Of a stretch of DNA of 5,119 nucleotides, positions 1 to 5,119 are shown in pieces; within the stretch, counting starts at the first letter, position 1, and each line of letters starts with the position of its first letter. The DNA is taken from positions 1 to 5,119 of the forward strand of contig JBAZOJ010000250.1 in NCBI GenBank assembly GCA_041648755.1. The letters are read 5' to 3'. The DNA comes from JBAZOJ01 sp041648755 (GTDB lineage: Bacteria; Planctomycetota; B143-G9). The translations under genes were made by a program, and so were the position numbers. Below the pieces are notes generated by a model. The model saw only the letters and a list, made by a program, of their open reading frames with translations, did no database searches and was not told the origin of the DNA.

Positions 1-1
1 C

Positions 2-1132
2 AAGACAGACGGGAAGATTTCCTCCTTCAAGTTGGACCAGTTCACTGCAGACATTACGTTCAGTGGGAACATGATCATCCCCATCAGTTTCGATGCCACT
101 GTCGAGGTGCCTTTCGACGGCAAGGTGACACTTGTCTATGACAACTCCTTCAGAGCCATCAAGGAAGGCGACCTGACACTGGGCTCTCAGTTCAGCGGCG
201 AAGTTGTCTCCAAGAAGGACAAAGTACCTGTCAAGATGAATTGGACAGAGCATGTCTACATCAGCCGCGAGTACGAGCCCCTCTGCAAGGAGACAAAGGG
301 CCTTGCTTCACCTGCAAAATTCATCGAGCCGGGTTCGGCCAATGCTGAGCTTGTTCTGGCCTATTCCACGCCAAACGGCCTGTTGGTTATGGCCAACTGG
401 GATGGGTCTTACGCGTCGGAGGTCTTGAACAAGGGCAAGGCTATTGCCGAACTCAAGGAACTCCCTGCGTGTGGCGGCGTCAGTGCAGACGGACGAACAA
501 TCGCCATGGCATACGCCGACAGTCTGGCAGTTTCGACGGACTACGGCGAGTCCTTCCGCCAACAGCCTTGGAAGAACTCTCCGTTACAGTGGATGTGTCC
601 TGTTAATTCGGCGACGCCACTCTTCGTTGGCAGAGCGGCTGATGGTTCTTTTTTCAAGGTCGATTTCTCTAACGGCAAAATGGCGGTCAAAAATGTTCCG
701 GCACCTGTGGCGGGAAAGAAGCTTGTCTCCTGCTGTCCTGGCGGTTCTCCGGATACAATTTTTTCGGTCGATCCCGAGGGCTATTACTTGAGCAAGAGCG
801 GCTCGGGCAACTCAAGGCTCAAAAATATCCCCCCCACAGTGCCTCTCGCCATGGAACGTTCACTGGATGGAGTGTTCGTGATCGCTCAGGGCGGTATATA
901 CTGCCTCACGGAAGAGGTCTGCTCACCACTGAAGCTTGAGAACTATGACAGAACCCCGACGCACATGGTCAGCGACGGGAAGACTTATTTCTTCCTGGAT
1001 GCTGCTGGTGATACCTATCAAGTATCCCCAGCGGGGGGTACACCTAATAGCATCGGCAAGGAAGTCTTAGGAATAGCGTGCCAGTTCGGGCGGCTCTTTA
1101 TGAGCAGGGCAGGAGGGCTGGAGCTTCGCTGA
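2..1132 (+). CDS. Putative beta-propeller (BNR/Asp-box-like) protein of unknown function, 5' end missing
   Basis: The frame is open from the first complete codon (position 2) to a TGA at 1130-1132, so the true start lies upstream and 376 C-terminal residues are visible. The TTG at 32 has no reason to be the start. Counting from position 2, residues about 1-115 form a strand-rich region with alternating hydrophobic and Pro/Val/Asp patterns (IIPISF, VEVPFDG). From about 117 to the end there are roughly six loosely similar units of about 40 residues, each with a 'DG/GG then aromatic-hydrophobic strand' look, as expected of propeller blades. One unit carries a good Asp-box, STDYGESF, at residues 178-185 (S-x-D-x-G-x-x-F). 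Eight cysteines are scattered through the protein. No catalytic motif is visible. Asp-box propellers occur in sialidases, Ycf48-like assembly factors and many secreted proteins, so the fold suggests binding but not a specific job. Location cannot be judged because any signal peptide would be upstream. The fold is inference; the open frame is certain. Confidence 0.8.
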   Translation, partial: KTDGKISSFKLDQFTADITFSGNMIIPISFDATVEVPFDGKVTLVYDNSFRAIKEGDLTLGSQFSGEVVSKKDKVPVKMNWTEHVYISREYEPLCKETKGLASPAKFIEPGSANAELVLAYSTPNGLLVMANWDGSYASEVLNKGKAIAELKELPACGGVSADGRTIAMAYADSLAVSTDYGESFRQQPWKNSPLQWMCPVNSATPLFVGRAADGSFFKVDFSNGKMAVKNVPAPVAGKKLVSCCPGGSPDTIFSVDPEGYYLSKSGSGNSRLKNIPPTVPLAMERSLDGVFVIAQGGIYCLTEEVCSPLKLENYDRTPTHMVSDGKTYFFLDAAGDTYQVSPAGGTPNSIGKEVLGIACQFGRLFMSRAGGLELR

Positions 1133-1138
1133 AGCTTT
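1122..1138 (+). terminator. Possible weak hairpin at the end of the propeller gene
   Basis: AGCTTC (1122-1127), a three-base loop, and GAAGCT (1131-1136) form a perfect 6-bp stem across the stop codon, followed by only TT before GC-containing sequence. The stem is short and the T tract poor, so this is at best a weak terminator. Its position between two converging genes, where a terminator is expected, is the main support. Confidence 0.25.
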
Positions 1139-1142
1139 GCGT

Positions 1143-1781
1143 CTATCGGCGGCTTGGAAGCTTGGAAAGAAGAGGACGCGCGAGCAGGTAAAGCGCCACA
1201 GGAGCCATCGCACAGACCAGAAGTGTCCCTCCCGGATTCGAGGAGCCCGTCGAGCCGACGAACGCGAAAGCGAAGGCCATCGGCGCGGAGCCGCAGATCA
1301 AGGCAAGGGAGAAATTCCGAGCATCCATGCGTGCCAGACCAGCCAGGCAAGCCATTGCTTCGGGGAGTATTGGGACCCAGCGCGAAAGGGCAATAGCCCA
1401 GCCGCCAGATTGCGCGAAGAACCGCGCTGCTTTCTCGATGTCTTCCTCTCCCGATATCTTCACCGCAATCCGGCCTCCAAACGCTCTACAGAGCCAGTAA
1501 GCAAGAAGTCCGGACAGAATTGAACCAAGTGCTCCTAATACTCCGCCCAAGAGCGGCCCGTAGATCATCCCAAGCATTCCCATTACAGCCGTTGCTGGAA
1601 TTGGCAACAGGAGATCAGCAACCAGGAGTGATATGGCGAGGGCCCAGGCCCAGCCTCCAACGGACCGCAGGAATGTGAGTCCTTCGTCTCCGCTCAGGTG
1701 AGTTGTGAAGGAAGTTCCCCAGATGGCGAATGGTGTTGCGACAATTGCGCAGACTGCAAGGAACAGCGCGACGAAACGCAT
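1143..1781 (-). CDS. VTT-domain (DedA/TVP38/TMEM64-like) integral membrane protein
   Basis: Predicted 212-residue inner-membrane protein. Residues 1-21 form a first hydrophobic helix, and about 43-70 a second ending in LLLPIPATAVMGMLG. The VTT ('SNARE-associated Golgi') core follows: a Gly-rich stretch GPLLGGVLGALGS (75-87), then YWLCRAFGGR (95-104), the signature SRWVPILPE (133-141) with Arg134, Pro137 and Glu141, a Gly-rich re-entrant region around 148, Phe157, and G-x-x-P near 164-167. A last helix spans about 186-203. DedA/VTT proteins act as lipid scramblases or flippases, or affect membrane potential; which applies here cannot be read from sequence. The ATG at 1781 is chosen because it gives an N-terminal helix and lies 5 bases after the upstream stop. 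An in-frame ATG at 1835 would add 18 polar residues and overlap the neighbour by 49 bases without a visible ribosome binding site. The 1781 start also has only a weak Shine-Dalgarno, so translation is probably coupled to the upstream gene. Confidence 0.88.
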   Translation of the reverse strand: MRFVALFLAVCAIVATPFAIWGTSFTTHLSGDEGLTFLRSVGGWAWALAISLLVADLLLPIPATAVMGMLGMIYGPLLGGVLGALGSILSGLLAYWLCRAFGGRIAVKISGEEDIEKAARFFAQSGGWAIALSRWVPILPEAMACLAGLARMDARNFSLALICGSAPMAFAFAFVGSTGSSNPGGTLLVCAMAPVALYLLARPLLSKLPSRR

Positions 1782-1786
1782 CGGTG

Positions 1787-2509
1787 CTACTTTGAGTTGG
1801 TGAGATTGTGGTACTGAGTGGCCGTCCAATGCCATGCGTCACTGTACATCCCCACGGCGGCTCCGTATACTTCCTGGTTAAAGGTAATCCAGTTAGCTTT
1901 GCCGAAAATCAGGCACCAGAGGCCAAACAGGACTTCGATATTGATGATCACAGCGAAGACAAGTGCGAAGATCGGGCCCGTGGAAGCCGCGCCTCCGTTC
2001 CCCGAGAATATCTTGGTGAGCCCGGCAAGCAAGTGATAGCTCCAGGTCAGGCCAACCACGAAGCAGAAGATCGGGAAGTAGTCGCCCACAGAGGGCCATA
2101 TCTCCCGTGAACCATAGAATGCGATGAGCGCGAGGATCGTGTAAATTGGGAGAAGCATCGGGATGAAAGCTCCGAGTGCGTCGTCTCCGCCGGAAAGAGA
2201 GCCCCAGAGCTTGGAGCCCGGATCGGCATCGACAAGGCCCTTGCGACCGGCATCACCCAGAGCAAGGTGAAGGGCGCAGTACACGAAGATTCCCGCAAAG
2301 AAGAAGAGCATCGGCTTGCTGTGGCCGAAAACGCTGCTGGAGAAGTCGGGATGCTTGAAGTAGGAGACAAGCACCACGAAGCACGATACCAGTATCGGTA
2401 GAGCCAACAATGCTACCAGGGCGAAGAACAACTTCAACCAAATGCTGGAGCCTGCCTTGGAGCCTGCTTTTGAGGAAGACGAGTCGTTCTTCTCTTTCTT
2501 TTCTGCCAT
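1787..2509 (-). CDS. Multi-pass membrane protein of unknown function, coupled to serS
   Basis: I do not recognise this 240-residue protein. It starts with a Lys/Ser-rich, low-complexity hydrophilic segment (residues 1-23: many K, S, G, no signal peptide), followed by about five hydrophobic segments at roughly 24-50, 67-85, 113-132, 145-164 and 179-203. A hydrophilic, aromatic-rich tail (YSDAWHWTATQYHNL, 222-236) closes the protein. Loops include an Asp/Gly-rich stretch about 86-112 (GDAGRKG, SGGDDALG). No protease HExxH, ATPase or transporter signature is seen. The Lys-rich start suggests a cytoplasmic N terminus. The start at 2509 is supported by overlap with the serS stop (TGATG) and by a GGTGGAG sequence at 2526-2520, about 10 bases upstream, slightly further than usual. 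Its position between serS and a VTT membrane gene suggests co-transcription, but does not reveal a function. Confidence 0.8.
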   Translation of the reverse strand: MAEKKEKNDSSSSKAGSKAGSSIWLKLFFALVALLALPILVSCFVVLVSYFKHPDFSSSVFGHSKPMLFFFAGIFVYCALHLALGDAGRKGLVDADPGSKLWGSLSGGDDALGAFIPMLLPIYTILALIAFYGSREIWPSVGDYFPIFCFVVGLTWSYHLLAGLTKIFSGNGGAASTGPIFALVFAVIINIEVLFGLWCLIFGKANWITFNQEVYGAAVGMYSDAWHWTATQYHNLTNSK

Positions 2510-3792
2510 CAGCGCTCAGCTCCACCGATATGCGTACGTCCATCGAAATACTTGAGCATTGCCTCCGGAAGCCGGATTCTGCCATCGGGTTCCTGGTAGT
2601 TTTCAATGATCGCTATCATGAGACGTGGCAGAGCAACCCCTGAGCCGTTCAAGATGTGAACGAATTTGTTGCCTTTTCCGTCGGCCTGCCTGAAGCGAGT
2701 CTGCATACGCCGGGCTTGATAGTCCCTGCAATTGGAACATGATGAGACTTCCAGCCATTTGCCAACGCCGGGGCACCATACTTCGAGATCCACCGTCTTG
2801 GCTGAGGAGAATGACATATCGCCTGTGGAAAGGAGAACCCGCCGGTGGGGGATACCAAGTTGACGCAACACGTCGCACGCCTCGTCAACGAGTTTTTCGA
2901 GTTCATCGGAGGATCTCTCGGGATGAACTACCTTGATGAGTTCGACTTTTGAGAACTGGTGAACCCGGATCATCCCTCTTGTGTCCCGGCCTGATGCACC
3001 GGCCTCTTTTCGGAAGCAGGGCGTGTATCCGCAGACATACTTTGGGAGTTCATCCTCGCGCAGAATGGTCTCTCGGAACGAATTCGCCAGGGTCACTTCC
3101 GCGGTTGGGATCAGGTAAAGGGGCTCCCCCTCAATCTTGTACATATCCTCCGCAAATTTCGGCAACTGGCCCGTTCCGACCATGACTTCCTCGCGGGCCA
3201 GGAACGGAGTGGCGATTTCAGTGTATCCATGCTTGGACGTATGCAGCCCTATCATGAAGTCAATGAGAGATCGTTCAAGCTTGGCAAGATCACCTTTCAG
3301 GACATAGAAGCCTGAACCGGCCAGAGTCGCGCCGAGAGTCAAATCAAGCATGCCCGACGCTGCGCCGAGATCCCAGTGGGTCTTGGGTTCAAAGTCAAAG
3401 GCTCTCTGTACTCCCCAGACAGCCAGAACTCGATTGCCGCTCTCGTCTGGTGAAATCGGAACATCATCGTCAGGGATGTTAGGAATGAAGAGAAGTGCTT
3501 TCGCCAACTCGCTCTTGAGAATCTCCGCCATGGCTTCCAGGTCCTTTATTTCGGCTGCAATCTTGTCCGCCACGGCCTTCAGCTCGCCAGGGCTTTGCTT
3601 TCGCGCCATCATGGCGCCAATTTCCTTGGAGAGTTTCTTCTGCTCGGCTCGTTTCCCTTCGAATGCAGTTATCGCCTCACGGCGTCTGGAATCCATGGCA
3701 AGCAGTTCGTCCATACTGCCTGTGAAGTTCTTTCGACGCAGAAGGTCGGTGATTCTGGCAGTTTCCTTGCGAAGCAGTTCTATGTCGAGCAT
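2509..3792 (-). CDS. serS: Seryl-tRNA synthetase (class II), cytoplasmic
   Basis: Charges tRNA-Ser (and tRNA-Sec where present) with serine using ATP. The 427-residue length is normal for bacterial SerRS. Residues 1-105 form the charged helical N-terminal arm (coiled coil about 30-100) that contacts the tRNA long variable arm, ending in the usual IPNIPDDDVP (103-112). The class II core has the TAE serine-binding motif at 230-232 (LIPTAEVTLAN), motif 2 at 260-285 (FRKEAGASGRDTRG, then RVHQF and KVE; ATP-binding Arg261), then the conserved SSAKTVDLEVW (329-339) and EVSSCSNCRDYQARR (348-362). Motif 3 lies at 382-400 (NGSGVALPR, IIENYQ; Arg390), followed by DGRIRLPE. The ATG at 3792 is chosen because the protein then begins MLDIELLR, as family members do, with GGAGG four bases upstream (3801-3797). 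An upstream in-frame ATG at 3861 would add 23 unrelated residues across the promoter region. It is the first gene of a three-gene minus-strand group. All expected key residues are present. Confidence 0.98.
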   Translation of the reverse strand: MLDIELLRKETARITDLLRRKNFTGSMDELLAMDSRRREAITAFEGKRAEQKKLSKEIGAMMARKQSPGELKAVADKIAAEIKDLEAMAEILKSELAKALLFIPNIPDDDVPISPDESGNRVLAVWGVQRAFDFEPKTHWDLGAASGMLDLTLGATLAGSGFYVLKGDLAKLERSLIDFMIGLHTSKHGYTEIATPFLAREEVMVGTGQLPKFAEDMYKIEGEPLYLIPTAEVTLANSFRETILREDELPKYVCGYTPCFRKEAGASGRDTRGMIRVHQFSKVELIKVVHPERSSDELEKLVDEACDVLRQLGIPHRRVLLSTGDMSFSSAKTVDLEVWCPGVGKWLEVSSCSNCRDYQARRMQTRFRQADGKGNKFVHILNGSGVALPRLMIAIIENYQEPDGRIRLPEAMLKYFDGRTHIGGAER

Positions 3793-3795
3793 TTT

Positions 3796-3801
3796 TCCTC
3801 C
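3796..3801 (-). promoter_or_regulatory. Shine-Dalgarno that fixes the serS start
   Basis: On the minus strand this reads GGAGGA, with GGAGG four A residues away from the ATG at 3792. It decides for the 427-residue serS start over the ATG at 3861. Confidence 0.8.
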
Positions 3802-3814
3802 GAAAAGAGTGCAC

Positions 3815-3823
3815 ATTTTAGCA
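3815..3823 (-). promoter_or_regulatory. Candidate extended -10 promoter element for serS
   Basis: The minus strand reads TGCTAAAAT, which fits the extended -10 pattern TGnTATAAT with one mismatch. No recognisable -35 lies 16-18 bases upstream, which extended -10 promoters tolerate. Transcription would begin near 3808, giving a leader of about 15 bases that just includes the Shine-Dalgarno. This is motif reading only; sigma specificity in this organism is unknown. Confidence 0.4.
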
Positions 3824-3830
3824 TATTTTG

Positions 3831-3836
3831 TACAAT
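3831..3836 (+). promoter_or_regulatory. Candidate -10 element for the dapF-dapL operon
   Basis: TACAAT matches TATAAT at five of six positions, inside a short AT-rich island (3815-3836). Transcription would begin near 3843, about 20 bases before the dapF ATG. I could not find a -35 box at the usual spacing, so confidence is low. The element overlaps the small palindrome TTGTACAA (3828-3835). Confidence 0.3.
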
Positions 3837-3838
3837 TG

Positions 3839-3855
3839 CCGCTTTCCGCAGCGGA
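3839..3855 (+). repeat. Small inverted repeats overlapping the dapF ribosome binding site
   Basis: Two mutually exclusive small stems can be drawn: CCGCT (3839-3843) with AGCGG (3850-3854), or TCCGC (3845-3849) with GCGGA (3851-3855). The first has a six-base loop. The second has a single-base spacer, too tight for an RNA hairpin unless pairs open, so it is better seen as a near-palindromic DNA site. Either form covers the first bases of the dapF Shine-Dalgarno at 3853-3857. A role in translation or as an operator is only a possibility. Confidence 0.3.
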
Positions 3856-3857
3856 GG
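3853..3857 (+). promoter_or_regulatory. Shine-Dalgarno that fixes the dapF start
   Basis: GGAGG is six bases upstream of the ATG at 3864. This selects the start giving MRVPFTKVEG over the in-frame TTG at 3828, which would add 12 residues encoded by the promoter region. Confidence 0.8.
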
Positions 3858-3863
3858 CCATTC

Positions 3864-4736
3864 ATGCGCGTGCCGTTCACCAAGGTAGAGGGTTGTGCCA
3901 ACGACTTCGTGGTTGTTGACCTGCGTGTTGATTGCTCTTCAGCCGAGATGGTTCGAGCACATGCTCCGCAGATATGCGACAGGCGCCGAGGCGTGGGAGC
4001 AGATGGCGTTTTGCTGCTTGTTCCAGGCGACGACGGCCTCACCATGATGCGAGTTATCAATGCCGACGGATCCGAGTCGGAGATGTGCGGGAATGGAATC
4101 AGATGCGTCGCTCTCTGCATGAGCTTTCTCGGAGAAATATCTGAAGTCCATCGGATCCAGACTCTGGCGGGCATTCTGGATGTCGAGTGCATTTCCACTG
4201 AGGCTGATCAGGCGATGTTCCGCGTTAATATGGGACGGCCCATATTAAAGCCCGCTCTGATTCCCACAACACTCGGGGATGTGAAGGCCGTCGATCAGGC
4301 TCTTGCCACACCCATTGGCATCGCAATGTTCACGTGCGTGTCCATGGGAAACCCGCATGCAGTGACTTTTGTCGATAGTCTCGACAAACTTGATATCGCG
4401 GCCATTGGTCCTGCAATCGAGAATCACCCAGCCTTTCCCCGCAGAACGAACGTTGAGTTCGCCCTTATGGAGAGTCATTCCCAAGCAAGAGTCAGGGTCT
4501 GGGAACGGGGATCGGGCGAGACAATGGCCTGCGGGACGGGCGCATGCGCAGTCGCGGTTGCGGCCAACATCACTTCGAGGGGCTCCAAGAGCATGGATGT
4601 CATTCTGCCTGGCGGAAAACTGAGGATTGACTGGGATGGAGGAGAAGAGCCCGTTTTCATGACCGGGCCTGCCCGAATCTCTTACTCTGGAGTCATGCGA
4701 ATTGGAGAGACCCGATGCACCGCTCAGATAGATTGA
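3864..4736 (+). CDS. dapF: Diaminopimelate epimerase
   Basis: Cytoplasmic, cofactor-independent epimerase that converts LL-diaminopimelate to meso-diaminopimelate, the lysine and peptidoglycan precursor. The 290-residue length is at the upper end of the usual range. Two pseudo-symmetric halves are visible, each with one catalytic cysteine: Cys75 in NADGSESEMCGNGIRC (66-81) and Cys223 in ERGSGETMACGTGACA (214-229). Other expected elements are the N-terminal substrate loop with Asn13-Asp14 (ANDFVVVD), GVGADGVL (43-50), MGNPHAV (161-167) and RTNVEF (194-199). The N-terminal loop reads EGCANDF where the commonest form is HGxGNDF, so the His is Glu and the Gly before Asn is Ala; this looks like lineage variation, since the catalytic pair is intact. 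The start at 3864 has a good Shine-Dalgarno. The gene diverges from serS across a 71-base spacer, and its last 22 bases overlap the start of dapL, which supplies its substrate. Confidence 0.98.
   Translation: MRVPFTKVEGCANDFVVVDLRVDCSSAEMVRAHAPQICDRRRGVGADGVLLLVPGDDGLTMMRVINADGSESEMCGNGIRCVALCMSFLGEISEVHRIQTLAGILDVECISTEADQAMFRVNMGRPILKPALIPTTLGDVKAVDQALATPIGIAMFTCVSMGNPHAVTFVDSLDKLDIAAIGPAIENHPAFPRRTNVEFALMESHSQARVRVWERGSGETMACGTGACAVAVAANITSRGSKSMDVILPGGKLRIDWDGGEEPVFMTGPARISYSGVMRIGETRCTAQID
4704..4708 (+). promoter_or_regulatory. Shine-Dalgarno for dapL, located inside dapF
   Basis: GGAGA lies six bases before the ATG at 4715, within the last codons of dapF. It supports a dapL start that overlaps dapF instead of a start after the dapF stop. 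Confidence 0.7.
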
Positions 4737-5119
4737 GTGCTCTGCCACCGTACTTGTTCGCAGAGATTGACAAATCCAAGCGTGAGGCGATCACTTCCGG
4801 CATCGATGTCATCGATATGGGCATTGGAGACCCGGACATTCCGACTCCGCCCGAAGCTCTGAATGTCATGTCGTCGGCGATCCAGAAATACGCGAACAAG
4901 CTCTACCCGCCCTATGGCGGCACTGTGGATTTCCGGAACTCTGTTGCCACATGGTATCGTCGACGCAGCAGCATAGTTCTTGACCCTGACACAGAAGTGC
5001 TTGCTCTGATCGGCTCCAAAGAGGGTCTCGCCCATCTCGCTTTCGCCGTGGCGAATCCCGGTGACATTGTTCTCGTACCGGCCCCTGAGTACCCGGTATA
5101 CCGGAATTCGACCTTGCTT
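4715..5119 (+). CDS. dapL: LL-diaminopimelate aminotransferase, N-terminal part (continues past the window)
   Basis: PLP-dependent class I/II aminotransferase expected to convert tetrahydrodipicolinate plus glutamate directly to LL-diaminopimelate, bypassing the DapD/DapC/DapE acylated steps. The first 135 residues of a protein normally near 390-410 are visible and the frame is open to the window edge. The start MHRSDRLSALPPYLFAEIDK, then MGIGDPDIPTP (35-45), YPPYGG (64-69), FRNSVATWYRRR (73-84), the very characteristic EVLALIGSKEG (94-104) and NPGDIVLVPAPEYPVY (114-129) closely follow DapL proteins. SKEG belongs to the cofactor phosphate-binding region. The PLP lysine lies beyond the window and cannot be checked. 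The ATG at 4715 has a GGAGA six bases upstream and overlaps dapF by 22 bases in another frame. Related aminotransferases using alanine or aspartate share the fold, but the signature residues and the adjacent dapF make DapL by far the most likely. Confidence 0.93.
   Translation, partial: MHRSDRLSALPPYLFAEIDKSKREAITSGIDVIDMGIGDPDIPTPPEALNVMSSAIQKYANKLYPPYGGTVDFRNSVATWYRRRSSIVLDPDTEVLALIGSKEGLAHLAFAVANPGDIVLVPAPEYPVYRNSTLL

Noticed and set aside
829..835. C7 tract (and a G6 tract at 1033-1038) in the propeller gene as possible phase-variation sites
   Set aside because: The reading frame is intact across both, the tracts are short, and there are no repeats or a contingency-locus context.
1133..1163. 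AAGCTT occurring twice (1133-1138 and 1158-1163) in the convergent region
   Set aside because: A six-base self-complementary sequence repeated once by chance within 30 bases; one copy is inside the VTT coding end and no longer repeat surrounds either.
1018..1350. 110-codon minus-strand frame across the propeller/VTT junction
   Set aside because: It overlaps the ends of two better-supported genes in a different frame and has low-complexity, Arg/Ser-rich content.
1782..1835. Longer N terminus for the VTT protein (ATG at 1835)
   Set aside because: It would add 18 polar residues ahead of the natural N-terminal helix, overlap the upstream gene by 49 bases and lack a ribosome binding site.
3350..3919. 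189-codon open frame on the plus strand opposite serS
   Set aside because: It is antisense to the well-conserved serS coding sequence and runs through the promoter region into dapF. Its composition (Ser/Arg/Ala-rich) resembles a shadow frame and it has no recognisable motif.
4245..4748. 167-codon minus-strand frame opposite dapF
   Set aside because: It lies wholly opposite conserved dapF and the dapL start, and has no plausible domain.

Overview
The window reads as ordinary chromosomal DNA from a bacterium of moderate GC content (estimated by eye, not counted). It carries six protein-coding genes packed with almost no spare sequence. The bacterial-type seryl-tRNA synthetase and the pair DapF plus an LL-diaminopimelate aminotransferase (DapL) indicate a bacterium that makes meso-diaminopimelate, and so lysine and probably DAP-type peptidoglycan, by the one-step aminotransferase route. 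That route is known from Chlamydiae, Verrucomicrobia, Leptospira, Cyanobacteria, some Deltaproteobacteria and Clostridia, and others. The sequence alone does not let me name a phylum.

Layout. Positions 2-1132 (+) hold the 3' part of a gene for a beta-rich, probably beta-propeller protein of unknown function; its start lies before the window. It meets, tail to tail and only 10 bases away, a minus-strand group of three genes read from 3792 down to 1143: serS, then an unrecognised 240-residue multi-pass membrane protein whose start overlaps the serS stop by one base, then a VTT/DedA-like membrane protein starting 5 bases after the stop of the previous gene. This looks like one transcription unit with serS first.

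A 71-base divergent spacer (3793-3863) separates serS from a plus-strand pair. The first gene is dapF (3864-4736). The second starts inside the end of dapF (ATG at 4715) and is the beginning of dapL, which runs off the window end at 5119. DapL makes LL-diaminopimelate from tetrahydrodipicolinate and DapF epimerises it to the meso form, so the two genes encode consecutive steps and are probably translated in a coupled way. The spacer has AT-rich -10-like elements for both directions and a small inverted repeat that overlaps the dapF ribosome binding site.

I see no RNA genes, mobile elements, CRISPR arrays or long repeats, and no gene-free stretch over 300 bases. I find no convincing evidence of an undescribed system. 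The least explained parts are the propeller protein and the membrane protein coupled to serS.
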